DNA of 64,000 bases from Rhodoferax saidenbachensis (GTDB taxonomy: Bacteria > Pseudomonadota > Gammaproteobacteria > Burkholderiales > Burkholderiaceae_C): the NCBI RefSeq assembly GCF_001955715.1, contig NZ_CP019239.1, positions 1,116,001-1,180,000 of the forward strand. The letters run 5' to 3'. Positions 54,231 through 63,598 of the stretch are shown in pieces (the first letter of the stretch is position 1; every line of letters begins with the position of its first letter). Made by a program: the position numbers and the translations under genes. The notes beneath the pieces were generated by a model, which saw only the letters and a program-made list of their open reading frames with translations, did not search any database and was not told the origin of the DNA.

Positions 54231-56501
54231 TTACGCCAACTTGAACGGCAAACTCCGCTGCGTCTTCCCCGTAATCTTGGCAATCGCATTGGCAAACGCC
54301 GGCGCCAACGGCGGCAGCCCAGGCTCACCCATGCCCGTCGGTGCATCCGCACTGGGCACCAGGTACACCGCGATTTTCGGCATGTCAGTCAGACGCGCCA
54401 CGGTGTAATCGTGGAAGTTGCTTTGCTCCACGCGCCCGTCCTTGAAAGTGATGGCCGAGCCGGGCAGGCAGGTACCCAGGCCCATCAGCGCGGCGCCCTG
54501 CACCTGGGCTTCGATGGACCGCGGGTTGACCGCCAGGTTGCAGTGCACCGCAGCCGTGACCGCGTGCAACTTGGGTACGCCTTTGGTTACAGACGCCTCG
54601 GCCACATAGGCGACCACGGTGTCAAACGATTCGTGTACCGCCACGCCCCAGGCCTGGCCCTTGGGCAGTTTGCGTTTGCCGTAGCCGGACTGCTCCACGG
54701 CCAGCATCAGCGCGGCGGTGTGGCGCGGGTGTTTGTCACCCATCAGGGCCAGCCGGTAGGCCACCGGGTCCTGTTTGGTGGCACGGGCAATTTCGTCGAC
54801 CAGCGTTTCCATGACGTAGGCCGTGTGGGTCGAGCCCACGCTGCGCCACCACAACACCGGCACATTCACCTGGGGGTGGTGCACCGACAGGCGCATGGGC
54901 ACGTCGTAGGGTTCGCGCATGCCTTCGACCATGGTGCCGTCGATACCGTTCTTGACCATGCCCTGGAACGGTGTGCCACCCAGAATGGACTGGCCCACGA
55001 TCACATGGTCCCAGGCCAGCACGTTGCCCTTAGCGTCAAAGCCGATGTCGGCGCGGTGCACATGCATGGGCCGGTAGTAGCCGCCCTTGATGTCATCTTC
55101 GCGGCTCCACACCACACGCACGGGTGCGTCCAGCCCGGCTGCGCGCGACAGCTTGGCCACGGTGCAGGCTTCCACCACGTAGTCGGCCGTGGGCACGGCA
55201 CGCCGGCCAAAGCCGCCACCGGCCATTTGCACGTTGATCTTCGTGTTGCCAGGTGCCACGCCAAGCACCTTGCTGGCCGCTATTGCGTCCAGCCCAGGCA
55301 TCTGTGTGCCTAACCACAGCTCGGCTTTGGCGTCTGCGCCGCTGCCGGTGAGGGCGATGGTGCAGTTCAGCGGTTCCATGGGCGCATGGGCCAGGTAGGG
55401 GAAGACAAACTCGGCGCTGATCTTCTTAGGGGCCTTTGCCAGGGGCGTCATGTCGCCCGTAATGTGCACGGCGCCGGTTTTTTTGGACAGGGCGCGGTAG
55501 CTGGCTAACTGCGCCTTGCTGTCGACGGCTTCCACGCCACTGGTGTCCCATTCCAGCACCAGCGCGTCACGCGCCTGCTTGGCCGACCAGTAGCCGTTGG
55601 CCACCACGGCGACCCCTTCGCCACCGCGGTCCACGGGCATGCGCAGCACCGCTTTCACGCCGGGGATGGCCTTGGCCGCTGCGTCGTTGACGGATTTGAG
55701 CTTGGCGCCAAACACCGGCGGGTGCGCCACCACGGCGGTCAACATGCCGGGCAGGCGCATGTCGATGCCGTAGGACTGGTTGCCAGTGGATTTGGCCTGC
55801 GCATCCAGGCGGCCCGTGGCCTTGCCGATGATGCGGAAATCCTTGGGGTCTTTGAGCGTGACTTTCTCGGGCACAGGCAGGGCCATGGCGGCCTGCGCCA
55901 ACGCACCGTAGCCGAGTGACTGGCCGTTCGGCCCCAGCACTTGGCCCGCGCTGGTGCGCAGGCTGCCGGCGTCCACACCCCACTGCGCAGCGGCGGCCGA
56001 CACCAGCATGGCGCGCGCCCGCGCACCGAGTTCGCGGTACTGCAGATAGGAGCGTTTGATGGAGCCCGATCCGCCGGTGATGTGCATGCCAAATGCCGGG
56101 TCCACGTAGGCCGGGTCGGCGTCGCCGTGGCGGCTGCGCACCAGGCGCCAGTCGGCGTCCAGTTCTTCGGCCAGCACCATGGGCAGCGCGGTGGCGATGC
56201 CCTGGCCGAACTCCAGCCGGTTGACGGCCACGGTGACCACGCCATCGGGCGCGATGTGGACGAAGGCGCCGGGCTGCTGGAACGGCTTAAGGCCCGTGCT
56301 GGCCGGGGCGCCGCCTTGCGCCATGCCCACCAGCGGGTAGGCGCCCAGCGCCAGCCCGGAGGCCACGCTGACCTTGAGGAAGCTGCGGCGTGGCATGCCA
56401 CTATTTGCTACGGTTTCAGGAGCGCCTTGCGCACGCCGCATAAGGGCTGCAATGCCTTTTGGCAGTTGGTCCAGGGAGTCTGTGAGGGTTTCGAAGTGCA
56501 T
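54231..56501 (-). CDS. Molybdenum hydroxylase large subunit (xanthine dehydrogenase/IorB-like), copy 1
   Basis: 756 residues. A Tat signal is centred on RRSFLKVSVASGLALG near residue 38, so the enzyme is exported folded. Molybdopterin-binding blocks include VNRLEFGQGIATALPMVLAE, MAGGGFGRRAVPTADYVVEA and the active-site Glu region MGEPGLPPLAPAFANAIAK. It resembles isoquinoline 1-oxidoreductase or aldehyde-dehydrogenase beta subunits with a single large chain. The partner 2Fe-2S subunit lies 17 bases upstream. The substrate is unknown. Confidence 0.9.
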   Translation of the reverse strand: MHFETLTDSLDQLPKGIAALMRRAQGAPETVANSGMPRRSFLKVSVASGLALGAYPLVGMAQGGAPASTGLKPFQQPGAFVHIAPDGVVTVAVNRLEFGQGIATALPMVLAEELDADWRLVRSRHGDADPAYVDPAFGMHITGGSGSIKRSYLQYRELGARARAMLVSAAAAQWGVDAGSLRTSAGQVLGPNGQSLGYGALAQAAMALPVPEKVTLKDPKDFRIIGKATGRLDAQAKSTGNQSYGIDMRLPGMLTAVVAHPPVFGAKLKSVNDAAAKAIPGVKAVLRMPVDRGGEGVAVVANGYWSAKQARDALVLEWDTSGVEAVDSKAQLASYRALSKKTGAVHITGDMTPLAKAPKKISAEFVFPYLAHAPMEPLNCTIALTGSGADAKAELWLGTQMPGLDAIAASKVLGVAPGNTKINVQMAGGGFGRRAVPTADYVVEACTVAKLSRAAGLDAPVRVVWSREDDIKGGYYRPMHVHRADIGFDAKGNVLAWDHVIVGQSILGGTPFQGMVKNGIDGTMVEGMREPYDVPMRLSVHHPQVNVPVLWWRSVGSTHTAYVMETLVDEIARATKQDPVAYRLALMGDKHPRHTAALMLAVEQSGYGKRKLPKGQAWGVAVHESFDTVVAYVAEASVTKGVPKLHAVTAAVHCNLAVNPRSIEAQVQGAALMGLGTCLPGSAITFKDGRVEQSNFHDYTVARLTDMPKIAVYLVPSADAPTGMGEPGLPPLAPAFANAIAKITGKTQRSLPFKLA

Positions 56502-56518
56502 GGTGTTTCTCCCGGGGC

Positions 56519-56977
56519 TCAGGCCAGTTGTTTGGCAGCAGCGTGGATGGCACCACGGATGCGGGCATAGGTTCCACAGCGACAGATGTTGCCGGCCATG
56601 GCCGCGTCAATGTCGGCGTCGCTGGGTTTGCGGTTGCTTTGCAGCAGCGCGGTGGCACTCATGATCTGACCGCTTTGGCAGTAGCCGCATTGCGCCACGT
56701 CCAGGGCCACCCAGGCTTGCTGCACAGCTTTGCCCACCGGGTCTGCGCCCACGGCTTCAATGGTGGTGATCTTTTGCCCCGCGGCGCTGGAGGCGGGGGT
56801 GATGCACGAGCGGATCGCCGTGCCGTTGAGGTGCACTGTGCAGGCACCACACTGGGCCATGCCGCAACCAAATTTGGTGCCGGTCATGCCCAGCGTGTCC
56901 CGCAGGGCCCACAGGATGGGGGTGGAGGGATCGGCGTCTACCGCCGTGTCTTTGCCATTGATATTGAGCGTGAGCAT
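56519..56977 (-). CDS. 2Fe-2S subunit of molybdenum hydroxylase, copy 1
   Basis: 152 residues. The plant-type 2Fe-2S loop [18 protein letters not shown] and the second cluster pair [16 protein letters not shown] with [15 protein letters not shown] are intact. It passes electrons from the molybdenum centre to an acceptor, often cytochrome c in this group. First gene of a two-gene operon. Confidence 0.93.
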   Translation of the reverse strand: MLTLNINGKDTAVDADPSTPILWALRDTLGMTGTKFGCGMAQCGACTVHLNGTAIRSCITPASSAAGQKITTIEAVGADPVGKAVQQAWVALDVAQCGYCQSGQIMSATALLQSNRKPSDADIDAAMAGNICRCGTYARIRGAIHAAAKQLA

Positions 56978-57034
56978 GGGGCGCGTCCTTGTTGTGCAAG
57001 GGCGCAGACTACCTGAAATCGGAAATTTCTGCCG

Positions 57035-57302
57035 GGAGCCTGTTTACGGTCTGTACGGGGCCACGCAAGTGCCTTTTCGGGATGGGCTGCTAGGCGCAAA
57101 ACGCAACCGGGCTGGTGCCCGGTAAGGCTTTGCAACGCCGCAGATCGCCCGAAAAGGCACTTGCCCTTCGGGTTGGGACGAAATCGGGCGACTTGCCCGC
57201 CAAATTCCTTGTGTGGGCATGAGCCCACACGGCGAAATGTTGGCAGACAACTCATCCCGATTGCGTCCCAACGTGACCCCGTACAGACCGTAAACAGGCT
57301 CC
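57035..57302. mobile_element. Second MITE-like element with 31-bp terminal inverted repeats
   Basis: 57035-57065 (GGAGCCTGTTTACGGTCTG at its outer end) and 57272-57302 are inverse complements at 30 of 31 positions. Inside, GCAAGTGCCTTTTCGGG (from 57065) pairs with a perfect copy at 57148-57164, and a smaller hairpin GTGTGGGC/GCCCACAC lies near 57211. The right end reaches the last base of the pdxH stop codon. No transposase, and no target duplication is seen. Confidence 0.75.
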
Positions 57303-57940
57303 TAGGGCGCCAGACGTTCCCGCAGCCAGTTCTGATCGGGCTGGATGCGGTACTGCAGCCGGTCATGCAGGCGGCTCTTGCGGCCTTGCCAGAACTGCCA
57401 GTTGTCGGGCTTGAGCCGGTAGCCGCCCCAGTGCGGCGGGCGTGGCGGTTGCAGCAAAAACTGGGCGGCGTATTTGGCAGCGTTGGCTACCAGCACACCG
57501 CGCCCCGAAATCACCTGGCTTTGTGGCGAGGCCCACGCACCGATGCGCGAATCCAGTGGGCGGCTCTTGAAATAGGCGTCGCTTTCTGCATCGCTTACTT
57601 TCTCCACCACACCTTCAATACGCACCACGCGCTCCAGTTCCACCCAATGGAACTGCAGCGCGGCATACGGGTTGCCGGCCAGTTCCTGGCCCTTGCGGCT
57701 GTCGTAATTGGTAAACCAAGTGATGCCTTGTGCGTCATACCCCTTGATCAACACGATGCGGGTGCTGGGGCGCAGGTTGCTGCCCACAGTGGCCAGCGTC
57801 ATGGCGTTGGGCTCGGGCACTTGCCCGGTGATGGCTTCATTCAGCCATTGGTCAAACTGTTGGAGCGGGTCGGCGTGCGAGGCGCTTTCGTCCAGTTCGG
57901 CGCGTTCGTAGCTTTTGCGGAGGTCGGCAATGGAAGTCAT
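57302..57940 (-). CDS. pdxH: Pyridoxamine 5'-phosphate oxidase
   Basis: 212 residues. The PdxH blocks are intact: [60 protein letters not shown] and the C-terminal [16 protein letters not shown]-dependent oxidation of pyridoxamine or pyridoxine 5'-phosphate to pyridoxal 5'-phosphate. It stands alone between the two molybdenum hydroxylase modules; a repeat element abuts its stop. Confidence 0.93.
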   Translation of the reverse strand: MTSIADLRKSYERAELDESASHADPLQQFDQWLNEAITGQVPEPNAMTLATVGSNLRPSTRIVLIKGYDAQGITWFTNYDSRKGQELAGNPYAALQFHWVELERVVRIEGVVEKVSDAESDAYFKSRPLDSRIGAWASPQSQVISGRGVLVANAAKYAAQFLLQPPRPPHWGGYRLKPDNWQFWQGRKSRLHDRLQYRIQPDQNWLRERLAP

Positions 57941-58107
57941 GGCACCAGTATAGGAGTCTGCCTTGAGCCGTGGTGTGCGGGCGCAACCGACGAAAACTAT
58001 CCGACGTATTAGGGCTTACCCGCACACTCCCCGGACGCCACAGGACTAAATTGTGGTGTGCACGACAACCAGAGGCCGCAAGCCCCATCTACCGAGGAGA
58101 GACTCCC

Positions 58108-58572
58108 ATGAGCGTCAAATTCCAAGTCAATGGCAAGGCGGTGACCGCCCAGGCCGAACCCGACACCCCGCTCTTGTGGGTGATCCGCGATGAGCTGGGC
58201 ATGACCGGCACCAAGTTTGGCTGCGGTGCGGCTTTGTGCGGTGCGTGTACGGTGCACCTGAACGGCACGCCGGTGCGTTCCTGCCAGACGCCACTGTCCA
58301 CGGTGGCCGGCAAGAAGGTGGCCACGGTCGAAGGGCTGTCCCGCAACAACACCCACCCGCTGCAGGTCGCGTGGATCAAGCACGACGTGCCCCAGTGCGG
58401 TTACTGCCAGTCGGGCCAGTTGATGAGCGCTGCGGCATTGCTCGCCGGTAACAAAAACCCGACAGACGCCGACATCGACGCCGCCATGAGTGGCAACCTT
58501 TGCCGCTGCGGCACCTATCCCCGTATCAAGGCCGCCATCAAGGATGCGGCCTCCACGATGCGCAAAGCCTGA
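58108..58572 (+). CDS. 2Fe-2S subunit of molybdenum hydroxylase, copy 2
   Basis: 154 residues from ATG 58108 after a GAGGAGAG ribosome site. Cluster motifs [18 protein letters not shown] and [16 protein letters not shown] with [15 protein letters not shown]. Close paralogue of the 56519-56977 gene. First gene of a plus-strand operon running to the MobA-like gene. Confidence 0.93.
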   Translation: MSVKFQVNGKAVTAQAEPDTPLLWVIRDELGMTGTKFGCGAALCGACTVHLNGTPVRSCQTPLSTVAGKKVATVEGLSRNNTHPLQVAWIKHDVPQCGYCQSGQLMSAAALLAGNKNPTDADIDAAMSGNLCRCGTYPRIKAAIKDAASTMRKA

Positions 58573-58583
58573 GGAGCAGCACC

Positions 58584-60722
58584 ATGACCACCATCCAAAA
58601 CGCTTCGCGCCGCGACTTCCTCAAGACCTCTACCGCTCTGGCGGGCGGCGGCCTGCTTATGGGCATTGCAGTGCCCGGTGCACTGCAGGCCGCTGGCACC
58701 GTGCACACGCCCAATGCCTGGGTGCACATTGCCGACGACAACACCATCACGCTGATCTCGGCGCGCTCCGAGATGGGGCAGGGCGTCTACACCTCCATGC
58801 CCATGTTGATTGCCGAAGAGCTCAACGTGGACCTGCGCAAGGTCAAGGTGCGCATAGCCCCGCCCAACGCCAAGCTCTATGGCAATCCGCTCTTGGGCGG
58901 CCCGCAGCTCACCGGCGGCTCGACCTCGGTACGCGATGGCTGGGAAAAGCTACGCATCGGCGGGGCCCAGGTGCGCGAAATGCTGATCAGCGCCGCCGCG
59001 AATAAATGGAATGTGGACCGCTCCACGCTCAAAGCCGCCGACGGCATGGTGATCGGCCCGAAAGGTAAAAAGGCCAGCTATGGATCACTGGCGGCCGATG
59101 CTTCCAAGCTGCCGGTGCCTGAGAAGGTGAGCATCAAGGACCCCAAGGACTTCACCATCGTGGGCAAGCGCACCAAGCGTCTGGACACCCCCATGAAGGT
59201 CAACGGCACGGCCGAGTTTGGCATCGACGTGAAGCTGCCCGGCATGGTCTACGCGGCGCTGGAGCAGTGCCCGGTGATCGGCGGCAAGGTCAAGTCGTTT
59301 GACGCGGCCAAGGCCAAGTCCATGCCCGGCGTGATTGCTGTGGTGGAGATTCCCGATGGCGTGGCCGTGGTGGCCAACAGCTGGTGGCGCGCCAACATGG
59401 CGCGCAAGACCGTCAACATCACCTGGGACGAAGGTGCGGGTGCGAGCCTGAATGAAAAATCCATGCTCGACAGCCTGCGCGGTGCGTCCAAAACCGGCAC
59501 ACCGATTCCGCTCAAGGCGGTGGGCGATCCCGAGGCCGTGATTGCTGCGTCCAGCAAAGTGGTGCGCGCCGAGTACGCCAGCCAGTTGCTCTCGCACTCG
59601 CCGCTGGAGCCGATGAACTTCACCGCCGACTACAACAACGGCAAGGTGCGCCTGATTGGCCCCACCCAGTGGCAGGACGCCGCGCAAAGCGCGATTGCCG
59701 CCGCCGTGGGCGTCAAGCCCGAAGACGTGAGCGTGGAAACCACCTTCCTGGGTGGCGGTTTTGGCCGACGCATTGACATCGACTTCATCATCCAGGCCGC
59801 GCAAATCTCCAAGGCGGTGGGCAAGCCGGTCAAGCTGGTGTGGTCGCGTGAAGACGACATGACACACGACTTCTACCGCCCGCAGGCCATCCACACCATG
59901 GCCGCGGCGCTGGGCGCCGATGGCAAGCCCACGGCCATGACCTTCCGGCTGACCTCGCAGTCGGTCACCGGACGCATCTTTGGCCTGCCCGCGCCAGTGC
60001 AGGACCCGCTAATGACCGAGGCCGCCGTGGCGGGCTACGAGATTCCGGCCTCGCGGCACGACGTGGTCAAGCACGACGCAGGCTTGCGCGTGGGCTACTG
60101 GCGCTCGGTCAGCCACGCGCTCAACGCCTTTGCCAACGAGAGCTTTATTGACGAACTGGCCATTGCTGCGGGCAAAGACCCCTACGCCTACCGCATGGCG
60201 CTGCTGGAGAAGCAGCCGCGCTTTGCCAATGTGCTCAAGCTCGCGGCGGACAAGGCCGGCTGGGGCACACCACTGCCCGCGGGCCGCTCGCGCGGCATTG
60301 CGCTCATGGAGGGCTACGACACCTACATGGCCCAGGTGGCCGAGATCAGCATGGAAGGTGGCGCGGTCAAAGTGCACAAGATGACCGTGGCCGCCGACCT
60401 GGGCCGCATGGTCAACCCCGACACGGTGGAGGCGCAGATCCAGTCCAGCATCGTGTTTGGCCTGGGGGCTGCCACCATGCAGGAGATCACGCTGGTCAAT
60501 GGCCGCGTGCAGCAGACCAACTTCCACCAGTTCCCGCTGGTGCGCATGTACGAGACCCCGGTGATCGACATCACACTGGTCAATAGCACCGAGAAGCCCG
60601 GTGGCATTGGCGAGCCCGCCACGGCGCTGGTAGCACCCGCCATTGCCAACGCGGTGGCGGCCCTCACCGGCAAGCGCGTGCGCAAGCTGCCCATCACCGA
60701 AGCGGCGATTCGCGCGGCCTGA
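58584..60722 (+). CDS. Molybdenum hydroxylase large subunit, copy 2
   Basis: 712 residues from ATG 58584 (MTTIQNASRRDFLKTSTALA), with a Tat motif SRRDFLK. It has SARSEMGQGVYTSMPMLIAE, GGGFGRRIDIDFIIQAAQIS and the active-site region GGIGEPATALVAPAIANAV. It is paralogous to the 54231-56501 gene but diverged. Eleven bases separate it from the small-subunit gene. An exported enzyme oxidising an aldehyde or N-heterocycle is likely. Confidence 0.9.
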   Translation: MTTIQNASRRDFLKTSTALAGGGLLMGIAVPGALQAAGTVHTPNAWVHIADDNTITLISARSEMGQGVYTSMPMLIAEELNVDLRKVKVRIAPPNAKLYGNPLLGGPQLTGGSTSVRDGWEKLRIGGAQVREMLISAAANKWNVDRSTLKAADGMVIGPKGKKASYGSLAADASKLPVPEKVSIKDPKDFTIVGKRTKRLDTPMKVNGTAEFGIDVKLPGMVYAALEQCPVIGGKVKSFDAAKAKSMPGVIAVVEIPDGVAVVANSWWRANMARKTVNITWDEGAGASLNEKSMLDSLRGASKTGTPIPLKAVGDPEAVIAASSKVVRAEYASQLLSHSPLEPMNFTADYNNGKVRLIGPTQWQDAAQSAIAAAVGVKPEDVSVETTFLGGGFGRRIDIDFIIQAAQISKAVGKPVKLVWSREDDMTHDFYRPQAIHTMAAALGADGKPTAMTFRLTSQSVTGRIFGLPAPVQDPLMTEAAVAGYEIPASRHDVVKHDAGLRVGYWRSVSHALNAFANESFIDELAIAAGKDPYAYRMALLEKQPRFANVLKLAADKAGWGTPLPAGRSRGIALMEGYDTYMAQVAEISMEGGAVKVHKMTVAADLGRMVNPDTVEAQIQSSIVFGLGAATMQEITLVNGRVQQTNFHQFPLVRMYETPVIDITLVNSTEKPGGIGEPATALVAPAIANAVAALTGKRVRKLPITEAAIRAA

Positions 60723-60747
60723 GCGGCAAAGCCGCTACAGTGCGCCT

Positions 60748-61752
60748 ATGGAAAGTCTGGACCTTCGGGTATTAGGGGATGCGCTGGCCTGGAAACAGGC
60801 CGGCCACGCCGTCACGCTGGTGACGGTGGTGGAGACCTGGGGCAGTGCGCCGCGCCCGCCCGGTGCGCTTTTGGCTGTGCGCGACGACGGTATGGTCAGC
60901 GGCTCGGTTTCGGGTGGTTGTGTGGAGGACGATTTGATCGCTCGCACCAAGGCCGCGCTGAACCAGCCGTCGGAGGCCTCGCCCACCCAACCGTTCATGA
61001 TGGCTTACGGCGTGAGCAAGGAAGAGGCGGCACGCTTTGGCCTGCCCTGCGGCGGTACGTTGCGCCTGGTGCAAGAGCCACTGCACGACACGGCGTGGAT
61101 CAGTGAGGTGCTGCAACGCACGGCAGACCACCAACTGGTGGCACGCACCCTGACCCTGTCTACCGGTGTGGTGGCTTTGCATGACGCCGTGCGTGGCCAG
61201 GCCATGCAGTTTGACGGCACCACGCTCACCACGCTGTTCGGCCCGCGCTGGCGCCTGTTGCTGATTGGTGCTGGCCAGCTCTCGCAGGCCGTGGCCAACA
61301 TGGCCACGGCGCTGGACTTTGAGGTGCTGGTGTGTGACCCGCGTGAAGAGTACGCCAGCATGGTGGGCGGCATGCCCGGCGTGCGCCGTATGGAGGGCAT
61401 GCCCGACGACGTGGTGCGCACGCTGCAGCCAGACGCCCACACCGCCATCGTGGCCCTCACGCACGACCCCAAGCTTGACGACATGGCCCTGCTCGAAGCA
61501 CTGGGCAGCGACGCGTTCTACGTGGGCGCCCTCGGTTCGCGCCGCAACCAGGAGACGCGCAAAAAGCGCTTGGCCGAACACTTTGATGTGAACGAGGCCC
61601 AGCTGGCGCGCCTGCACGGCCCGGTCGGCTTGAAGATTGGTGCACGCACCCCGGCAGAGATTGCCGTGTCTATCTTGGCCGAAATCATCCAGGTCAAAAA
61701 CACGGTGGCCACGCCCGCCGTGGTCCACACCGCCCCCAGCTGTGCCACCTGA
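60748..61752 (+). CDS. XdhC-family maturation protein
   Basis: 334 residues from MESLDLRVLGDALAWKQAGH. The N-terminal XdhC/CoxI block (ETWGSAPRPPGALLAV, SGSVSGGCVEDDLI) and a C-terminal Rossmann domain (LLLIGAGQLSQAVANMATAL) are present. XdhC proteins bind and sulfurate the molybdenum cofactor for xanthine dehydrogenase-type enzymes. It is in the operon of hydroxylase copy 2 and overlaps the next gene. Confidence 0.9.
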   Translation: MESLDLRVLGDALAWKQAGHAVTLVTVVETWGSAPRPPGALLAVRDDGMVSGSVSGGCVEDDLIARTKAALNQPSEASPTQPFMMAYGVSKEEAARFGLPCGGTLRLVQEPLHDTAWISEVLQRTADHQLVARTLTLSTGVVALHDAVRGQAMQFDGTTLTTLFGPRWRLLLIGAGQLSQAVANMATALDFEVLVCDPREEYASMVGGMPGVRRMEGMPDDVVRTLQPDAHTAIVALTHDPKLDDMALLEALGSDAFYVGALGSRRNQETRKKRLAEHFDVNEAQLARLHGPVGLKIGARTPAEIAVSILAEIIQVKNTVATPAVVHTAPSCAT

Positions 61753-62374
61753 ATCGGTGGCTACGTTGGTAACTGCAGACGAAGCACAGCACCTGCCCGT
61801 GTTGCTGGTGCTGGCCTCGGGCCGCGGCGAACGCTTCACCGCATCGGGCGGCACCACCCACAAATTACAAGCGGACTTGTGTGGCAAACCCGTGCTGCAA
61901 CACACGCTGGACACCGTGCGCGCCAGCGGCCTGCGCTGGCACCTGGAAGACGCGGGCCACCCCGGCATGGGCGACAGCATCGCCGCCGCCGTGCGCGCTA
62001 CGCGCGATGCTCCGGGCTGGATGGTGCTGCCTGCTGATCTGCCCTTGATACGACCGCAAACCCTGGTCGAGATTGCACGCGCGCCCATGGCCGTAAATGT
62101 GCTGGTACCCAGCTTCGAAGGCCAGCGCGGCCACCCGGTGCGCTTTGCGGCTGCGTGTGGCGACGCACTCGCCAGTTTGCAAGGAAATCAGGGTGCAGCC
62201 CCCGTGGTAGCTGCGCAAGCAGCTATGAAATTCATAGTGAGTGACGCGGGCTGTGTGGTGGATATTGATACGGTGGAGGACTTGCGCAGGGCGGCTGGGT
62301 TGTTGGCTGAGCGGGCGGAAGTTGGTGGTTCAGAGATCGCACCGCAGGCAACATACGGATTCAAAATCAAGTGA
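61742..62374 (+). CDS. MobA-like molybdenum cofactor nucleotidyltransferase
   Basis: 210 residues from GTG 61742, overlapping XdhC by 11 bases; GTG 61757 is an alternative. NTP-transferase fold: LLVLASGRGERFTASGGTTH as the nucleotide loop, DSIAAAVRA, and WMVLPADLPLIRPQTL. Likely converts Mo-cofactor to its cytosine dinucleotide form for the neighbouring hydroxylases (MocA role, inferred from context). The nucleotide loop has LASGRGERF instead of the usual LAAGxGxRMG. Residues about 147-166 come from a dispersed repeat. Confidence 0.82.
   Translation: MPPESVATLVTADEAQHLPVLLVLASGRGERFTASGGTTHKLQADLCGKPVLQHTLDTVRASGLRWHLEDAGHPGMGDSIAAAVRATRDAPGWMVLPADLPLIRPQTLVEIARAPMAVNVLVPSFEGQRGHPVRFAAACGDALASLQGNQGAAPVVAAQAAMKFIVSDAGCVVDIDTVEDLRRAAGLLAERAEVGGSEIAPQATYGFKIK
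62181..62238 (+). repeat. Dispersed ~57-bp repeat, copy E (inside the MobA-like gene)
   Basis: Core TGCGCAAGCAGCTA at 62212-62225, preceded by GGTGCAGCCCCCGTGGTAGC and followed by TGAAATTCATAGTG, whose CTATGAAATTCATAG is a near-palindrome. Confidence 0.7.
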
Positions 62375-62472
62375 AAACAATCACTTTGCGGCTGCAAGGG
62401 AGGCAGCACTCATGACAACTGAGTCAAGTTATTTCGCATTTTTGCGGTCTATAGCAAGTTGAACATCTGAAA

Positions 62473-62691
62473 ATGCAGTTGCTCCTTCAGAACCCTATTG
62501 TTGGTTTCCTTGTTGGCTTCCTTGGCTTTGCGTTCATCGGCTACGGGTTGGTCCATGTTGCGAGTGGTCGCTCCTTTCGAGATCAGTCGCCAAAGTCGAA
62601 GCGAACAACGGTTCTTCTTGCGCTCGCGCAGTGGCCATATTTTTTAATGCTGGCGTATAGCCTGATGCAACTAGTAGGCCGATCCCAATGA
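62473..62691 (+). CDS. Small two-helix membrane protein
   Basis: 72 residues with two predicted membrane helices (GFLVGFLGFAFIGYGLVHV and LLALAQWPYFLMLAYSLMQL). Start ATG 62473; the ribosome site is weak. No family recognised. Confidence 0.5.
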   Translation: MQLLLQNPIVGFLVGFLGFAFIGYGLVHVASGRSFRDQSPKSKRTTVLLALAQWPYFLMLAYSLMQLVGRSQ

Positions 62692-62802
62692 GCGCGTACA
62701 TCGCAAAGTATTCTCTTGATGAGATGTGTAGCCTTTCATTGCGGTGGATCTGGGCCAGCTTCACTGGCTGGTCTGTTGAATTTAGACGTTAGTCTTCGAC
62801 AT

Positions 62803-63321
62803 ATGTCGGTGCTTCAATCTCTCGCCAAACAAAAGACTGATGCGGAACTAAACCGCCAGCTCGCAGCGTTGTCGCGATCCATTGAAGCAATTTGTCATGA
62901 GCATGCAGCTCAAGGCCGCTTCAACTCTGGTGCAACGCTCAAGCGCGTTCTTGCAGCTTGCAAAGACGCGACAGAAAAGCAACGAGATACGGCAATCAAA
63001 GAATATCTATGGGCGGCAAGCCAAGCACTGCTGGCGAGTCAGTCGTGGGTTGAATGTCTTGTCCTAGATGCTTCGCAGTCAATAGACTCTTTGCACATCG
63101 AATCCGAAAAACACATCAAAGAAATCTGCGAAAAGATCGGCAAGCCTGATCTGGTCGCTCGGCTTCTTTTGGATTTAGAGTCCACGGAAGTCGCTGCAAA
63201 GAACGATATAGCTTTGGCGCTGCGCTCTGGGTTTGCAGAAAGAAGTCGAGGCTTGGTCAGAAGCGGTGCTGGTTTCGTTCTGCGGCTCCTTTCCAGGATC
63301 ATAAAAGGAGGGGCAGCGTGA
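62803..63321 (+). CDS. Hypothetical protein, mostly helical
   Basis: 172 residues from the ATG at 62803 (MSVLQSLAKQKTDAELNRQL). The longer frame from 62716 would read through a non-coding-looking stretch. Amphipathic helices dominate and a basic C terminus follows (AERSRGLVRSGAGFVLRLLS). No family recognised. Base composition is lower in G+C than the genes to its left. Confidence 0.55.
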   Translation: MSVLQSLAKQKTDAELNRQLAALSRSIEAICHEHAAQGRFNSGATLKRVLAACKDATEKQRDTAIKEYLWAASQALLASQSWVECLVLDASQSIDSLHIESEKHIKEICEKIGKPDLVARLLLDLESTEVAAKNDIALALRSGFAERSRGLVRSGAGFVLRLLSRIIKGGAA

Positions 63322-63346
63322 TGACTGTCCCTTACTTCCACGCCAG

Positions 63347-63583
63347 ATGCATCGCATCTTCATGCGCCGACTACTTCAACTCACCGTAGCGCTTTGCGTG
63401 CTGGGCATAGTCCTGTTGCTTGCCCTTCTTTTCCAGGGTTCTGCAGAGCAGTTCCCGACCGAAGAGCAAGAAGAAAAATTTCGCATCGCCATCGGTTTTC
63501 TGATCTTTCTTCTGATCACAGCTGCGGGCATAACGCTAGTGGTATTGAAGCGTTTGAAGTGGCAGTCGCTTTCACAGAAATAG
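63347..63583 (+). CDS. Small two-helix membrane protein
   Basis: 78 residues with membrane helices near 10-29 (LTVALCVLGIVLLLALLFQG) and 48-66 (IGFLIFLLITAAGITLVVLK) and an acidic loop between (PTEEQEEK). The start may instead be the second ATG at 63362. No family recognised. Confidence 0.55.
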   Translation: MHRIFMRRLLQLTVALCVLGIVLLLALLFQGSAEQFPTEEQEEKFRIAIGFLIFLLITAAGITLVVLKRLKWQSLSQK

Positions 63584-63598
63584 CTGCTGGCAACAGCC

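Noticed and set aside
57161..58012. 283-codon plus-strand frame
   Set aside because: Antisense to pdxH and extends into the second repeat element.
62740..62800. GACGTTAG before the 62803 gene as an attC site
   Set aside because: The 3' core reads GTTAGTC, which breaks the consensus, and no matching 5' core was found.
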